The position numbers and the translations under genes are program-made. From positions 1 through 33,676 of the forward strand of contig JALONG010000049.1 in the NCBI GenBank assembly GCA_025455065.1: a DNA stretch of 33,676 nt, read 5' to 3'. Below the pieces are notes generated by a model. It ran no database searches. It was not told the DNA's origin and saw only the letters and a list, made by a program, of their open reading frames with translations. This stretch comes from Candidatus Kapaibacterium sp. Lineage in GTDB: Bacteria; Bacteroidota; Ignavibacteria; Kapaibacteriales; UBA4661. This document shows, piece by piece, positions 15,078-24,236 of this stretch (position 1 is its first letter; each line of letters opens with the position of its first letter).

Positions 15078-16127
15078 ATGACCATCAACCGCAAAAAAGT
15101 CTATCCGATTATGTTCGTATTTATTGTTGTCAGTACGATAGTCAGGGTGTTCTTATTTCCTGAATTTGGTTTGACGCTCTATGTGATTGCCTTTTTTTCG
15201 TCCTTGGTGGCGATACCGCTTTTGTTTGAAGGTACGCTTGCCGTTCACAATTATTTCAATCGCTTTTTCTCCACCCAAACGCGCCCGTTTCACCCGTCAT
15301 ATCGGCTTGCACAGCGTATTGCTATTCAACTTGGCTTGGGGATACTTGCGTATTTTGCTCTGGCAGGCATTGGCATTTGGTTCTGGCAAGGTTTTATTCC
15401 GGCTGTCATCAAACCATTGCTTTTTAGCCGCCCATTTTTTGTTGCCGGCAGTTTCTCCCTAATTACTGTTGTCGTTGCGATTAACCTCGCCCTTTTCGGC
15501 AAAGAATTTTTCGATAATTGGAAGGCGGAACTCTTGCGCAATGAACGCCTCCAAAAAGAGCGCAGCGAAGCGCAATACGAAAGCCTCAAAAACCAGCTTA
15601 ACCCTCACTTTCTTTTTAATGCACTCACCTCGCTCAGTAGCCTCATTGCTGAAAATCCGCCGCTTGCCGGAGAATATGTACAGCAACTTTCCAAAGTCTA
15701 TCGTTACGTGCTGCAAAGCCGCGAGAAGGAATTTGTGCCGCTCGAAACGGAAATGAGGTTTATTGCCCATTACCTCCGATTGCTCAAAACCCGCTTCGGT
15801 ACTGCTTTGCAGATAGAAAGTGTTGTAAACGAAGAGGCATTGGAGCGCCTCATTGTTCCCGTGACACTGCAAACGTTGGTGGAAAACGCAATTAAACACA
15901 ACGTCATCAATCTTCAGAAGCCGCTTACTATCAGGGTTTATAGCGAAAACCTGCAAGGCGCATGGTATCTGGTTGTGGAAAATTCTTTGCAACGCCGCAC
16001 GCTTGTTGAAACATCAAATAAACAAGGTTTGATGAGGCTTAGAGGTTTATACGAGCATATTTCCCAACACCCCGTTATCGTCAAAGAAACAGCCACAACA
16101 TTTGCTGTCAAAATCCCTTTGCTCTAG
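15078..16127 (+). CDS. LytS/YehU-type sensor histidine kinase
   Basis: A 349-residue membrane kinase from the ATG at 15078 (the frame is open to 14961, without family support). Four membrane helices lie at about 8-27, 31-50, 81-103 and 119-140, followed by a short linker and a His_kinase domain with LKNQLNPHFLFNAL, in which His177 is the expected phosphorylation site. The N-box TLVENAIKHN is present, but the GHKL nucleotide-binding part is short and its later glycine motifs are poor (QGLMRLRGLYEH in place of GIGLxN). Degenerate GHKL ends occur in this family. It pairs with the LytTR regulator 53 bases downstream. Confidence 0.88.
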   Translation: MTINRKKVYPIMFVFIVVSTIVRVFLFPEFGLTLYVIAFFSSLVAIPLLFEGTLAVHNYFNRFFSTQTRPFHPSYRLAQRIAIQLGLGILAYFALAGIGIWFWQGFIPAVIKPLLFSRPFFVAGSFSLITVVVAINLALFGKEFFDNWKAELLRNERLQKERSEAQYESLKNQLNPHFLFNALTSLSSLIAENPPLAGEYVQQLSKVYRYVLQSREKEFVPLETEMRFIAHYLRLLKTRFGTALQIESVVNEEALERLIVPVTLQTLVENAIKHNVINLQKPLTIRVYSENLQGAWYLVVENSLQRRTLVETSNKQGLMRLRGLYEHISQHPVIVKETATTFAVKIPLL

Positions 16128-16180
16128 CTTTCATCATCATTCCCTGACCGATTATGACACCCGAAACACTTCTCTACACC

Positions 16181-16954
16181 ATGAAAGCCGTCATTATCGA
16201 AGACGAGCCGCTTGTTGCAAAGGATTTACGCAATTTGCTGAACCGCATTGACGCAGGAATTGAGGTTTTGAGCGTTTTGGACAGCCTCGAAAGCGCCGAA
16301 GCGTGGTTTGCCAATAATGCCGAGCCGGATGTACTGTTTTGTGATATTCAACTTTCCGACGGCGTAAGTTTCGACCTTTTCAAGCGCATAGAGGTTGCTT
16401 GTCCGATTATTTTCACGACCGCCTACGATGAATACGCGCTTCGTGCTTTCAAATTGAACAGTTTGGATTATCTGCTGAAGCCCATTGACAGCGAGGAATT
16501 GGAGGCTGCGTTGTCGAAATTCCAGCGCTGGCGAGCGCAAAATGTCGTTCCTGCAATGCCGTCGCAATTAGCTGGGCTGCTCAGAGATTTGATGCCGCAA
16601 GCGCACGAAACCAAGCGCTACAAAGAACGTTTTTTGGTGCATGGCAAAGGCGCAATATTGCTTATTCCGGCAGAAGAAGTTGCGCTGTTTCAAAAAGAAG
16701 AAGTGATTTTCCTCACGGTGCGAGACGGGAAGCGCTATTTGACCGATTATACCACGATGGAAGAACTGGAAGAACTTGTGAATCCTGCCGAATTTTTTCG
16801 CGCCAACCGCCAAACACTCCTTCATTTAGGCGCTGTTCAGGGATTTCGCAGTGAATTTACGGGGAAACTGAACGTTACTATCAAAAACATTCCCGAACTG
16901 ACGATAGATGTGAGCCGCGAGAAAGCAAGCGCTTTTAAGCGGTGGTTGGGGTAA
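16181..16954 (+). CDS. LytTR-family response regulator
   Basis: A 257-residue regulator with an N-terminal receiver domain and a C-terminal LytTR DNA-binding domain. The receiver starts MKAVIIEDEP, has phospho-acceptor Asp55 in LFCDIQLSDG, TTAYDEYALRAF and LLKPID with the conserved Lys. The LytTR domain spans about RFLVHGKGAILLIPAEEV to the end, with FFRANRQTLLH. An ATG nine codons upstream (16154) is also possible. With the kinase it forms a two-component pair that may control the exporter operon. The palindrome at 10564-10576 is one place to test. Confidence 0.92.
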   Translation: MKAVIIEDEPLVAKDLRNLLNRIDAGIEVLSVLDSLESAEAWFANNAEPDVLFCDIQLSDGVSFDLFKRIEVACPIIFTTAYDEYALRAFKLNSLDYLLKPIDSEELEAALSKFQRWRAQNVVPAMPSQLAGLLRDLMPQAHETKRYKERFLVHGKGAILLIPAEEVALFQKEEVIFLTVRDGKRYLTDYTTMEELEELVNPAEFFRANRQTLLHLGAVQGFRSEFTGKLNVTIKNIPELTIDVSREKASAFKRWLG

Positions 16955-16991
16955 ATTGTGCCGCCAAAGCACGGAAGAAAAAATGTGCATG

Positions 16992-17058
16992 AACGCTGGT
17001 ATTTTCGTAGATTGGCGGTCGGTTATTTTGACCGTCAATCTACGATGGTATCAGCGTT
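16992..17058. repeat. Long imperfect hairpin (29-bp arms)
   Basis: Arms of 29 bases (16992-17020 and 17030-17058) match at about 24 positions, with blocks AACGCTG, CGTAGATTG and CGGTC, around a 9-base loop. It follows the regulator stop by 38 bases and has no T tract. It could be another interspersed palindromic element or a 3'-end stabilising hairpin. Confidence 0.75.
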
Positions 17059-17132
17059 TGTCGTTAGAAATGACTTTTGATGTAAGAAATACGCTGCTTT
17101 GTCTCACAATTTTGTTCATTAGCCCAAGCCCC

Positions 17133-17900
17133 ATGAATCTACAAAACCAAACTACCCTCATCACCGGAGCATCCGCAGGAATCGGGCTTGCGTGTGCGGA
17201 AATGTTCGCCGAAGCCGGAGCGCGTCTTATCTTGGCGGCTCGCAGAAAAGAGCGTCTTGACGAATTAGCCAAAAACCTCAAAAGCCGCTTTGGAACTGAT
17301 GTTTATACCATCGCACTAGATGTGCGCGACCGTGAGGCTGTCAAAACAAGCATTGAAGCGCTTCCCGAAGCATGGCGCGATATTGATATTCTCATCAACA
17401 ATGCAGGTTTGTCGCGGGGTTTGGAGCCGATTCAGGAAGGCAGCATTGATGATTGGGAAGAAATGATTGATGCGAATGTGAAAGGCTTGCTCTATGTCAG
17501 TCGTGCCGTTCTGCCCGGAATGGTAGCACGGAAGCGGGGTACGGTTATCAATTTGGGTTCGATTGCAGGGCGTGAGGTCTATCCCAAGGGCAATGTATAT
17601 TGTGCCACCAAAAGCGCTGTCCGTGCGCTTTCGCAGGCGATGTACCGCGACACCAATGGCGCAAACGTGCGCGTTTGCAACATTGACCCGGGAATGGTGG
17701 AAACGGAGTTTTCGGAAGTGCGTTTTCACGGCGATAAAGACCGTGCGAAGGCTGTTTATCAAGGTTTAATGCCGCTTTCAGCGCGAGATATTGCTGATGT
17801 GATTCTCTTTTGCTGTACCCGTCCGCCGCACGTAACCTTGCACGACATTCAGATTATGCCGACGGCGCAAGCAGCAGCAACGATTGTTACGCGGACGTAA
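17133..17900 (+). CDS. Short-chain dehydrogenase/reductase (YdfG-like)
   Basis: A 255-residue classical SDR. It has the nucleotide-binding TGASAGIG (11-18), NNAG (89-92) and the catalytic set Ser143, Tyr156, Lys160 (YCATK). Arginines after the second strand (LAARRKERL) point to NADPH. Overall pattern is closest to the YdfG group (NADP-dependent oxidation of small 3-hydroxy acids such as serine or allo-threonine); the actual substrate is unknown. The ATG at 17133 places the Rossmann motif at the usual distance; the open frame further upstream runs through a hairpin and is excluded. nadD follows after 44 bases. Confidence 0.93.
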   Translation: MNLQNQTTLITGASAGIGLACAEMFAEAGARLILAARRKERLDELAKNLKSRFGTDVYTIALDVRDREAVKTSIEALPEAWRDIDILINNAGLSRGLEPIQEGSIDDWEEMIDANVKGLLYVSRAVLPGMVARKRGTVINLGSIAGREVYPKGNVYCATKSAVRALSQAMYRDTNGANVRVCNIDPGMVETEFSEVRFHGDKDRAKAVYQGLMPLSARDIADVILFCCTRPPHVTLHDIQIMPTAQAAATIVTRT

Positions 17901-17944
17901 GACCGTACCTCTGTTCCAATCTCTCTTCTCTTTTTTCGTAACAT

Positions 17945-18586
17945 ATGAAAATCGGCATCATCGGCGGAAGCTATAATCCGCCGCACATTGCGCATCTTAT
18001 CATCGCAGACCGCTTCACCGAACAGATGAAGTTGGATTTAACCTTTTTTGTTCCGGCATACCGTTCACCGTTCAAAATTTCCGATGATTCCTTTGAATCC
18101 AGCACCTCGCAGCAGCGCTTGGAAATGCTGGATTTGGCGATAGAATCGAATGAAAAATTTGAACTTGATACGGTAGAAATTGACCGCGAGGGCGTTTCCT
18201 ACACGATTGACACGCTGAAACATTTTCGGCAAAAATTCGGCGCGGAGGCTGAATTATATTTGCTTGTCGGCGGCGACCAAGCAGCAGCCTTTACGAAATG
18301 GAAAGATTGGGAAGAAATTTTGGGCTACGTGCAACTGTGCATCGCCCGCAGACCGCATACAATCTCGCCCGATGTGGAACGGGCGATTGCATTTCACCTT
18401 TCCACCGACGAGCGTTCTCCGGTGTGGATAGAAGCCCCGATTTTAGCGGTTTCTTCGACCGAGGTGCGGCAGCGCGTAGCGCAAAATCAGTCTATTCACT
18501 ACCTCGTACCGGAAAATGTTCGGCAATACATTTACCACAATAATTTGTACAAAATGCCCGAAAACGACGGTTCATGGCGGATTTGA
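17945..18586 (+). CDS. nadD: Nicotinate-nucleotide adenylyltransferase NadD
   Basis: NadD joins ATP and nicotinate mononucleotide to form deamido-NAD in NAD synthesis. The 213-residue protein has the nucleotidyltransferase motif GGSYNPPHIAH (7-17), VGGDQAAAFTKWKDWEEI in the NaMN-binding part and SSTEVR (170-175, the ISSTxxR motif). Length is normal. The last 13 bases overlap the start of the next gene in another frame, which suggests translational coupling. Confidence 0.95.
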   Translation: MKIGIIGGSYNPPHIAHLIIADRFTEQMKLDLTFFVPAYRSPFKISDDSFESSTSQQRLEMLDLAIESNEKFELDTVEIDREGVSYTIDTLKHFRQKFGAEAELYLLVGGDQAAAFTKWKDWEEILGYVQLCIARRPHTISPDVERAIAFHLSTDERSPVWIEAPILAVSSTEVRQRVAQNQSIHYLVPENVRQYIYHNNLYKMPENDGSWRI

Positions 18587-18909
18587 CAAACGAAAGTGCG
18601 CATCGTATCGTCATTGTGAGCAATAGACAGTTTTTACCGAAAACCTACCCTACACTCATGGAAAACCTTGATATTCATCTATTCTCCGAAGATGCTTTGC
18701 GCAAGCAACTCGAAACTGCCGAAAGTAAACTCGGTTACAAACTCGTTCATTTTTACGTGGACAGTAACGGTATTTTGAGCAAAACGCCAACAAATACCAC
18801 TGCACAGTTCTACCTTTCGCCTTCCGGCGGCACCCTCCGCGACACAAATTTCAATTTGGTCACGTATAGCGCAAGGTATGATATGTACAAGGGTTTAGGG
18901 CGCTTGTAA
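18574..18909 (+). CDS. Orphan 111-residue protein overlapping nadD
   Basis: I do not recognise this protein. It starts at an ATG 13 bases inside the nadD stop and ends before a 190-base gap. It is a soluble, mixed alpha/beta-looking sequence (HRIVIVSNRQFLP, HLFSEDALRKQLETAESKLG, KLVHFYVDSNGILSK, AQFYLSPSGGTLRDTNF) without signal peptide or metal motif. The overlap with nadD, the same strand and no stop over 111 codons support a real gene. Confidence 0.65.
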   Translation: MADLTNESAHRIVIVSNRQFLPKTYPTLMENLDIHLFSEDALRKQLETAESKLGYKLVHFYVDSNGILSKTPTNTTAQFYLSPSGGTLRDTNFNLVTYSARYDMYKGLGRL

Positions 18910-18912
18910 AAA

Positions 18913-18926
18913 GTTGATATATCAAC
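18913..18926. promoter_or_regulatory. Perfect 14-bp palindrome
   Basis: GTTGATATATCAAC lies right after the orphan gene and 176 bases before plsY. It has no T tract, so it is more like an operator than a terminator. No cognate regulator is evident. Confidence 0.3.
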
Positions 18927-19101
18927 AGTTAGGAAGAAATTTCGCTGGTAGCAAAATATTTCTTCACAAAAATTGAATGTTACTTGATTTTTACATGGAA
19001 ATCTGCTAAGTTTATGGCTGTATAAGTAGGTGCGTTACAGTCTTCCGCACTCGGTATCACTCTTTAAGTCTTTTTGTGTTTCACCTCTTTGGACAACGAT
19101 T

Positions 19102-19794
19102 ATGGATCCAATCATCCGCTTAATCATTGTAACCGTGCTGAGTTTTCTCGCCGGTTCGCTTCCGACAGCCGTTATCATCAGCCGTCGCTTTTTTGGTTTT
19201 GATATTCGTGAACGCGGAAGCGGCAATATGGGAAGTACCAATGCTTTCCGCGTCCTTGGCGTAAAATGGGGCTTGGCGGTGCAGATTATTGACATTGTGA
19301 AAGGCGTTTTGGCTGTTACTGTTATTGCATACTTCTTTGTTGGTGTGCAGATTCCCTTCCCGAATTACACGCCCTTCCAAGACATTACGCTGGTGCGCGT
19401 GATTTGTGGTATTGCTGCGGTCATGGGGCATATTTGGTCGCCGTGGGTGGGTTGGAAAGGTGGAAAGGGCATTAATACTGCTGCGGGAATGCTTATTGGT
19501 GTTGCTCCCGTGGAAGTTGCCGTTATTTTTAGCATTTTTCTTATTACCGTTGGAATTTCGGGCTATGTTTCGCTCGGTTCAATCCTTGCTGCAATGGCAC
19601 TTCCCACAACGATGGCTGTTCGGTACAACATTTTTCATGTTGATATTGAAGGCTACCACACGATTGTTTTTATGCTCATCGGCTTAAGTTTGCTGGTGAT
19701 TTATGCGCATCGCCAAAACATACAACGACTTTTGGAAGGCAATGAAAATAAGTTTGAAAATCTCAGGTTGGTGAATATCCTCAAGAAAAAGTAG
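19102..19794 (+). CDS. plsY: Acyl-phosphate:glycerol-3-phosphate acyltransferase PlsY
   Basis: PlsY is the membrane enzyme that moves an acyl group from acyl-phosphate to glycerol 3-phosphate, the first step of phospholipid synthesis. The 230-residue sequence has several membrane helices and the conserved segments GSLPTAVIISRRFFGFDIR, GSGNMGSTNAFRVLG and GHIWSPWVGWKGGKGINTAAG. The ATG at 19102 gives the normal N-terminus; an upstream in-frame ATG at 19030 is rejected for lack of family match. gpsA, which makes the glycerol 3-phosphate substrate, follows after 43 bases, so the pair forms a functional unit. Confidence 0.95.
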   Translation: MDPIIRLIIVTVLSFLAGSLPTAVIISRRFFGFDIRERGSGNMGSTNAFRVLGVKWGLAVQIIDIVKGVLAVTVIAYFFVGVQIPFPNYTPFQDITLVRVICGIAAVMGHIWSPWVGWKGGKGINTAAGMLIGVAPVEVAVIFSIFLITVGISGYVSLGSILAAMALPTTMAVRYNIFHVDIEGYHTIVFMLIGLSLLVIYAHRQNIQRLLEGNENKFENLRLVNILKKK

Positions 19795-19837
19795 ATTTCT
19801 TCAACGATACATTTCTTCATTTGTCAAAAACGAAATT

Positions 19838-20830
19838 ATGCACATTTCTGTTTTAGGAGCCGGCGGCTGGGGTACAGCGCTGGCTCTTGTTTTATCTGCC
19901 AATCAGCACCGCGTTACGCTCTGGGCGCGAAATGAGGACACGATAGCACAAGTGCGTCGAACTCGCATCAATAGTGCGTATTTGCCGGGTGTGGTTATCC
20001 CGGATGAAATCAACCTCACGCACGTTGCCGCCGAAGCAAACGCTGCCGAAATGCTCGTCATCGCTATTCCGACGCAGTTTATTCGCCCTGCTTTTGGGGA
20101 CTATGGTTTGGATGCTGCGGGAAAAATTGTGGTCAGCACATCGAAAGGCGTGGAGCGGGGAACGCTCATGCGGGTTTCGGAGGTTTTGCGCGATGCCGCC
20201 GGAGTGGAGGCGAAAAATTTTGCGGCGCTCACCGGACCAAGCCACGCTGAGGAAGTCGCACGGCAGCTCCCGACAACGGTTGTAGCGGCTTCGGAGAGTG
20301 AGGATATTGCGAAGTTGGTACAACGCGTCTTTACGCGCTCGACTTTTCGGGTGTATCACTCAACTGATGTGATTGGTGCGGAACTTGGTGGTGCAGTGAA
20401 AAATGTGATTGCTATTTCGGCGGGAATTGTGGACGGGTTAGGCATGGGCGACAACACCAAAGCAGCCTTGATTACACGCGGGTTGGCAGAAATTACCCGC
20501 TTGGGAATTGCTCTGGGGGCACAACCAATGACGTTTTCCGGGCTTTCGGGATTGGGTGACTTGATTGTTACCTGCGCAAGCCGCCATTCCAGAAACCGCG
20601 CCGTTGGTGAGCAGATTGCCAAAGGGAAAACGTTGGAACAAATTCGTCGCGAGACGCAGCAAGTTGCCGAAGGGGTGTTTTCATCGGAATCGGTCTATGC
20701 GCTTTCGCAGAAAATTGGCGTGGAAATGCCGATTGCCAATAAAGTGTATGAGATACTGTTCGAGGACAAGCCCGCACCACAAGCCATGCACGAACTGATG
20801 ACGCGGGAAGTCAAGCCGGAAAATTGGTAA
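19838..20830 (+). CDS. gpsA: Glycerol-3-phosphate dehydrogenase (NAD(P)+) GpsA
   Basis: GpsA reduces dihydroxyacetone phosphate to glycerol 3-phosphate for phospholipid synthesis. The 330-residue protein starts with the dinucleotide-binding GAGGWGTALA (7-16). It also has STSKGVERGT, LTGPSHAEEVARQLPT, GAELGGAVKNVIAISAGI with the conserved Lys, and GLSGLGDLIVTC. Length is normal. It is downstream of plsY and convergent with the minus-strand ATPase/TPR module, with only 74 bases between them. Confidence 0.97.
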   Translation: MHISVLGAGGWGTALALVLSANQHRVTLWARNEDTIAQVRRTRINSAYLPGVVIPDEINLTHVAAEANAAEMLVIAIPTQFIRPAFGDYGLDAAGKIVVSTSKGVERGTLMRVSEVLRDAAGVEAKNFAALTGPSHAEEVARQLPTTVVAASESEDIAKLVQRVFTRSTFRVYHSTDVIGAELGGAVKNVIAISAGIVDGLGMGDNTKAALITRGLAEITRLGIALGAQPMTFSGLSGLGDLIVTCASRHSRNRAVGEQIAKGKTLEQIRRETQQVAEGVFSSESVYALSQKIGVEMPIANKVYEILFEDKPAPQAMHELMTREVKPENW

Positions 20831-20904
20831 ATGCCGTAGGCGTTGGAATCACGCACAAAGAATGTCGTTGAAGAAAATCAACAATGCAACATCATTCGGA
20901 AGAG

Positions 20905-22827
20905 TTATCGTGCTGCCAAAAAGGAGGAAAAGGCATCTTTCCTCAGTTTTTTCACCAGTGATTTTATACCCTTTCGTAGTCTTTCTCGTGGTGTCCACAA
21001 AAGTTCTGCTATGCTGTCCAGCACACGCTCAATCATGCTTTTGTCCTCAAGTGAAAGACCCGGCAGGTCGTCTGGCATTGGTGATCCTGCTTGTATCTGT
21101 GCGGCGAAGAACTCTTTGTGCTTGCGGTAGTAAGCGCTGGGACGGGCGACACCGCATTGGTGAAGGCGCTGAAGTGCTGCGTCTTTATAGCCCGCTAGCA
21201 ATTCTGTGTCCACATCATCTGTCATCCGTAAATATTTTTCGCACCTTTCTATCAAAAAGAGTAATTCCATTGCTTGCTGAATTGCTAGTTTTTTTTGTCC
21301 CATGCTGTAATTATAGAGACTCCAATTCTCTAAAGCAAATGCAAAGGTAAAAGAAAGGCTACCAATCCTTGGTGATGTTTGCTTATTGTCAAAGATTTTA
21401 TTCACCAAGTGGCGGAAAATTTCAGACGATTCATCTGCGCTTTTTTGTGCGCCCTGAAAATCGCTTATACGATATTGTGCTGAGGCGAGGAATCTCAATG
21501 CTTGGGCTAGAGAATGTTGATATTTCTCTTGGCGTACTGCCAAACGTCGGTATATAGCGATTGCCTCGCCTAAATTTTCAATCCTTCCTTTTGAAGGAGA
21601 TGTTTCCAGCATTTCAAAAGAAAGCGCAACGTCTGATAAAACCTCATCTGATTCATCCACTCGTAATAGGGGATAGCAGTTAGTTACCTCAGAGAAAAGT
21701 AAGTTTGCTGCTTCGCGTTCGGCATTGTCGAGTCTTGCCATACCTAGCCGGGTTCCTGCCCTAACGACCTCAGAAACATACTTTCCATGGTCACGATAAC
21801 GCTGTGACCAAAAGCGAAAAATGTTCAAAGATTCTTGATAGATTTCGGTGACTTCTTTTCTACGACTACTTCTCCAATCTAGCAGTGTTCCCAAAATAAA
21901 GAGCGTCTTAGCAAAATTGATAGCCAGTGATTCGCTTGTTTCACTGCTTTGGCTCATTGCCAGCATATCATCAAATCCGGCGCGTTTGCAGAGTTCTTGG
22001 CTCTGGTTGATGCTTTTTTTGAGAGATATTTCTGCTTCTCCGTCCCACCCAGTTTGCTCATACAACTGCCCCAAAAAGCGATACGCACGCGGCAGGGCGA
22101 CCTTATCAGGCAGGTTATCGCTACTAACGCTTTCCAACAAATCAATATACTGCTGCGCATACTCAATACCTTCGCCGCTCTTCCCGACCGCCGTAAGTAC
22201 GGGGAGTAGTTGCTCATAAAGGTTTGTTTTGAGAAGAAATGTCGCGGGTTCGTTGCTCAAGGAAGCAAGTTTTTCTTTGAGGCGTGAAATTTCTTGAAGT
22301 TCGGCATCAGTGGCGGCGTGGGGCTGGTATCGTTCGACGGGCAGTTCTAGCGGCAAAGGAATGTTTTCCATTGGCATTTCTTCGGAGGGCAGACTGCCTG
22401 TGAAAGCACGGAACGACCACATATCGGGCAGTGCTTGGCTGACCTTGCGGACTGCTTCCGCGCCCAGAGCAATGCGGCAAACGCAAGCAATAGGAAGGCG
22501 AAAAAGGTAGTCGCGGCGCTGGTTGAATCCGACATACATCTCCGCATTGGAGGCAAGGGCGGCGAAATCATCCAGAAACAGTATTCCGGTCGAGCCTGTT
22601 TGCTTGCTTTCTTCCGCAAAAGCATAGACCTCATCCATGAAAGAGCGGTATGACTGCCCTTGGACGGCAATATTTTTACTGAGGCGTGCCGAAAAATGCT
22701 CTTGAATACGTGTTTTGAAGCGCCGCCAAACGCGGTCATCGTCGCATTGAAGGACAATAAACTGAAAATCTTCACTTTCCAGTACGCGCAGACACAGTGC
22801 TAGTTCTTCTTCAAATGTGGTATTCAT
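20905..22827 (-). CDS. TPR-like protein with degenerate NTPase-like N-terminus
   Basis: A 640-residue protein, second gene of a two-gene unit; its ATG overlaps the ATPase stop by four bases (ATGA), so translation is probably coupled. Residues 1-150 look like an NTPase-type domain without a Walker A motif: a strand FQFIVLQCDDD, a Walker B-like GILFLDDFAAL (81-91), FNQRRDYLFRLPIACVC (101-117) and LPDMWSFRAFTG (133-144). This resembles N-terminal domains of TPR proteins in some cyanobacteria and Chloroflexi, by memory and eye. Residues about 190-570 are helical with TPR-like spacing (YRFLGQLYEQTGWDGEAEIS, RFLASAQYRISDFQGAQKSA). The C-terminus is basic. The function is unknown; with the ATPase it may form a sensing or defence complex. 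Confidence 0.75.
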   Translation of the reverse strand: MNTTFEEELALCLRVLESEDFQFIVLQCDDDRVWRRFKTRIQEHFSARLSKNIAVQGQSYRSFMDEVYAFAEESKQTGSTGILFLDDFAALASNAEMYVGFNQRRDYLFRLPIACVCRIALGAEAVRKVSQALPDMWSFRAFTGSLPSEEMPMENIPLPLELPVERYQPHAATDAELQEISRLKEKLASLSNEPATFLLKTNLYEQLLPVLTAVGKSGEGIEYAQQYIDLLESVSSDNLPDKVALPRAYRFLGQLYEQTGWDGEAEISLKKSINQSQELCKRAGFDDMLAMSQSSETSESLAINFAKTLFILGTLLDWRSSRRKEVTEIYQESLNIFRFWSQRYRDHGKYVSEVVRAGTRLGMARLDNAEREAANLLFSEVTNCYPLLRVDESDEVLSDVALSFEMLETSPSKGRIENLGEAIAIYRRLAVRQEKYQHSLAQALRFLASAQYRISDFQGAQKSADESSEIFRHLVNKIFDNKQTSPRIGSLSFTFAFALENWSLYNYSMGQKKLAIQQAMELLFLIERCEKYLRMTDDVDTELLAGYKDAALQRLHQCGVARPSAYYRKHKEFFAAQIQAGSPMPDDLPGLSLEDKSMIERVLDSIAELLWTPRERLRKGIKSLVKKLRKDAFSSFLAAR

Positions 22828-24236
22828 AACACTGATTCGGGTGGACGCAGCGCAGAGGAAGGAAGGAAGCCCGGTTGTATCACGTATTGCTGGTACATAT
22901 TGGACGCTTCGATGATGGGATGCACACGTTTATAGCTGCCGTCGTTATATTCAAGCACAATGAGCTGTTCCAAGCATTGTTGCAAACTGGTGCTAAATGG
23001 CGTGGGAATACCGCTTTTGTTGTTTTCCCGAAGCTGCTTGAGTGTTTCAAGTGTTTCTATGTCAAGGTTATTTGCGTACTCAGTAGCGAGGCGTTGGACG
23101 GCTTTTTGGATTGCGGTATGGTCAATCGTTGTCGCGGTATTTGTGGTGAAAATCAACGCATACTGAATGATGCGTAAAAGCTCGCGTGGCGAACCGCCGG
23201 AATACATAATTGCCATTTTGACGGTCTCACGACTATCAAACAGCGATTCGTCTATGCGCTTAAAGACGAACTCGTAGAAGCGTTCTATGGCTGCGGGAAC
23301 TTCATCGCCGTTTCTTTCGCGCAATTTGACAAAGGGAAACGAAACAACTGTGCTGAACATTTCAAGGTGTGTGCGTTCTTTCATCAGTTCAATCGGCAGC
23401 GCAAATATCGTATTCGCTTTGATGAGTTGAATTTTGTTACTTTCATCAATAATCACCTTGCGTCGCATAGCCGCCGTTGCTATCTTTTCCGAGCCATCCA
23501 CAATAAAAAGAATATCCCGCGCAATCCCGCGCTGATTCAATTCCAATACCGTCGTTTGAAGAAATTCATTAAAGCGATTCGCAAAGTCAGGGAAGCGTGT
23601 GCGCACCACTGTGCGGATTTTGGTCGTGTTTTCGGTGCTGCCTATAAGCCCTGCTTTCAATTTCGCCGCAAATTTGAAAATACTGAAAAACCCCGGCGTT
23701 TCGCTACCAAGTTCCAACTCTATGCCGCCACTGCGTTTGATATTTGTATTGATTTCTTCGATTCTTTCGCTAAACCAGTTATGGATAGAAACCAGCATTG
23801 CTTGGTCATCGGCTGGGATCTTATCCTCGTGCAGGCGCTTTGCAAGCTGTTCTACTTGCACAAGCACAATATCCATGTATTCTATGTCGTTGGTATCCAA
23901 TTCGCTATCAATATTGCACACAACGCAATAGAAGCAGTCGGGCTTATTCAGTCTGGCAACATATTTCGCCAATTCCGATGTTTTCCCCGAACCCCGCATA
24001 CCGCCAAGGAAGAGAGTAGTTTTGTTGAGATAATTAATGGAACTGTCGTAGGTAAAATCATCAGAATCAACGTTGAGCGTCTCATAAATCATCCTCTCGG
24101 CAAAATCCCCGCGCACATCGCTAAAATCAACGAAAAATGGGTCATCAGGGCTTGGAACAGGCGTATCAAAGCGGACAGCACGTCTGATTTCTTTCAACGT
24201 CGTTGCCTTTTGATTTTGAGGGATTTCCGGCGACAT
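22824..24236 (-). CDS. P-loop ATPase (STAND/AAA-like) with C-terminal winged-helix-like part
   Basis: A 470-residue ATPase, first gene of the two-gene minus-strand unit. It has Walker A GMRGSGKT (79-86), Walker B-like ILFIVDGSE (242-250, Asp247) and a sensor-type SGGSPRELLR (346-355), in the order of STAND/Orc1-like AAA ATPases. Residues about 375-445 could form a winged helix. Between Walker A and Walker B lies a long insert (about 110-230) with helical segments and a hydrophobic patch FFSIFKFAAKLKAGLIG. It has no signal peptide. It is coupled to the TPR-like gene. Paired inverted repeats at 24282-24320 lie just upstream of its start. The function is not known; it is a candidate defence or signalling module. 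Confidence 0.8.
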   Translation of the reverse strand: MSPEIPQNQKATTLKEIRRAVRFDTPVPSPDDPFFVDFSDVRGDFAERMIYETLNVDSDDFTYDSSINYLNKTTLFLGGMRGSGKTSELAKYVARLNKPDCFYCVVCNIDSELDTNDIEYMDIVLVQVEQLAKRLHEDKIPADDQAMLVSIHNWFSERIEEINTNIKRSGGIELELGSETPGFFSIFKFAAKLKAGLIGSTENTTKIRTVVRTRFPDFANRFNEFLQTTVLELNQRGIARDILFIVDGSEKIATAAMRRKVIIDESNKIQLIKANTIFALPIELMKERTHLEMFSTVVSFPFVKLRERNGDEVPAAIERFYEFVFKRIDESLFDSRETVKMAIMYSGGSPRELLRIIQYALIFTTNTATTIDHTAIQKAVQRLATEYANNLDIETLETLKQLRENNKSGIPTPFSTSLQQCLEQLIVLEYNDGSYKRVHPIIEASNMYQQYVIQPGFLPSSALRPPESVL

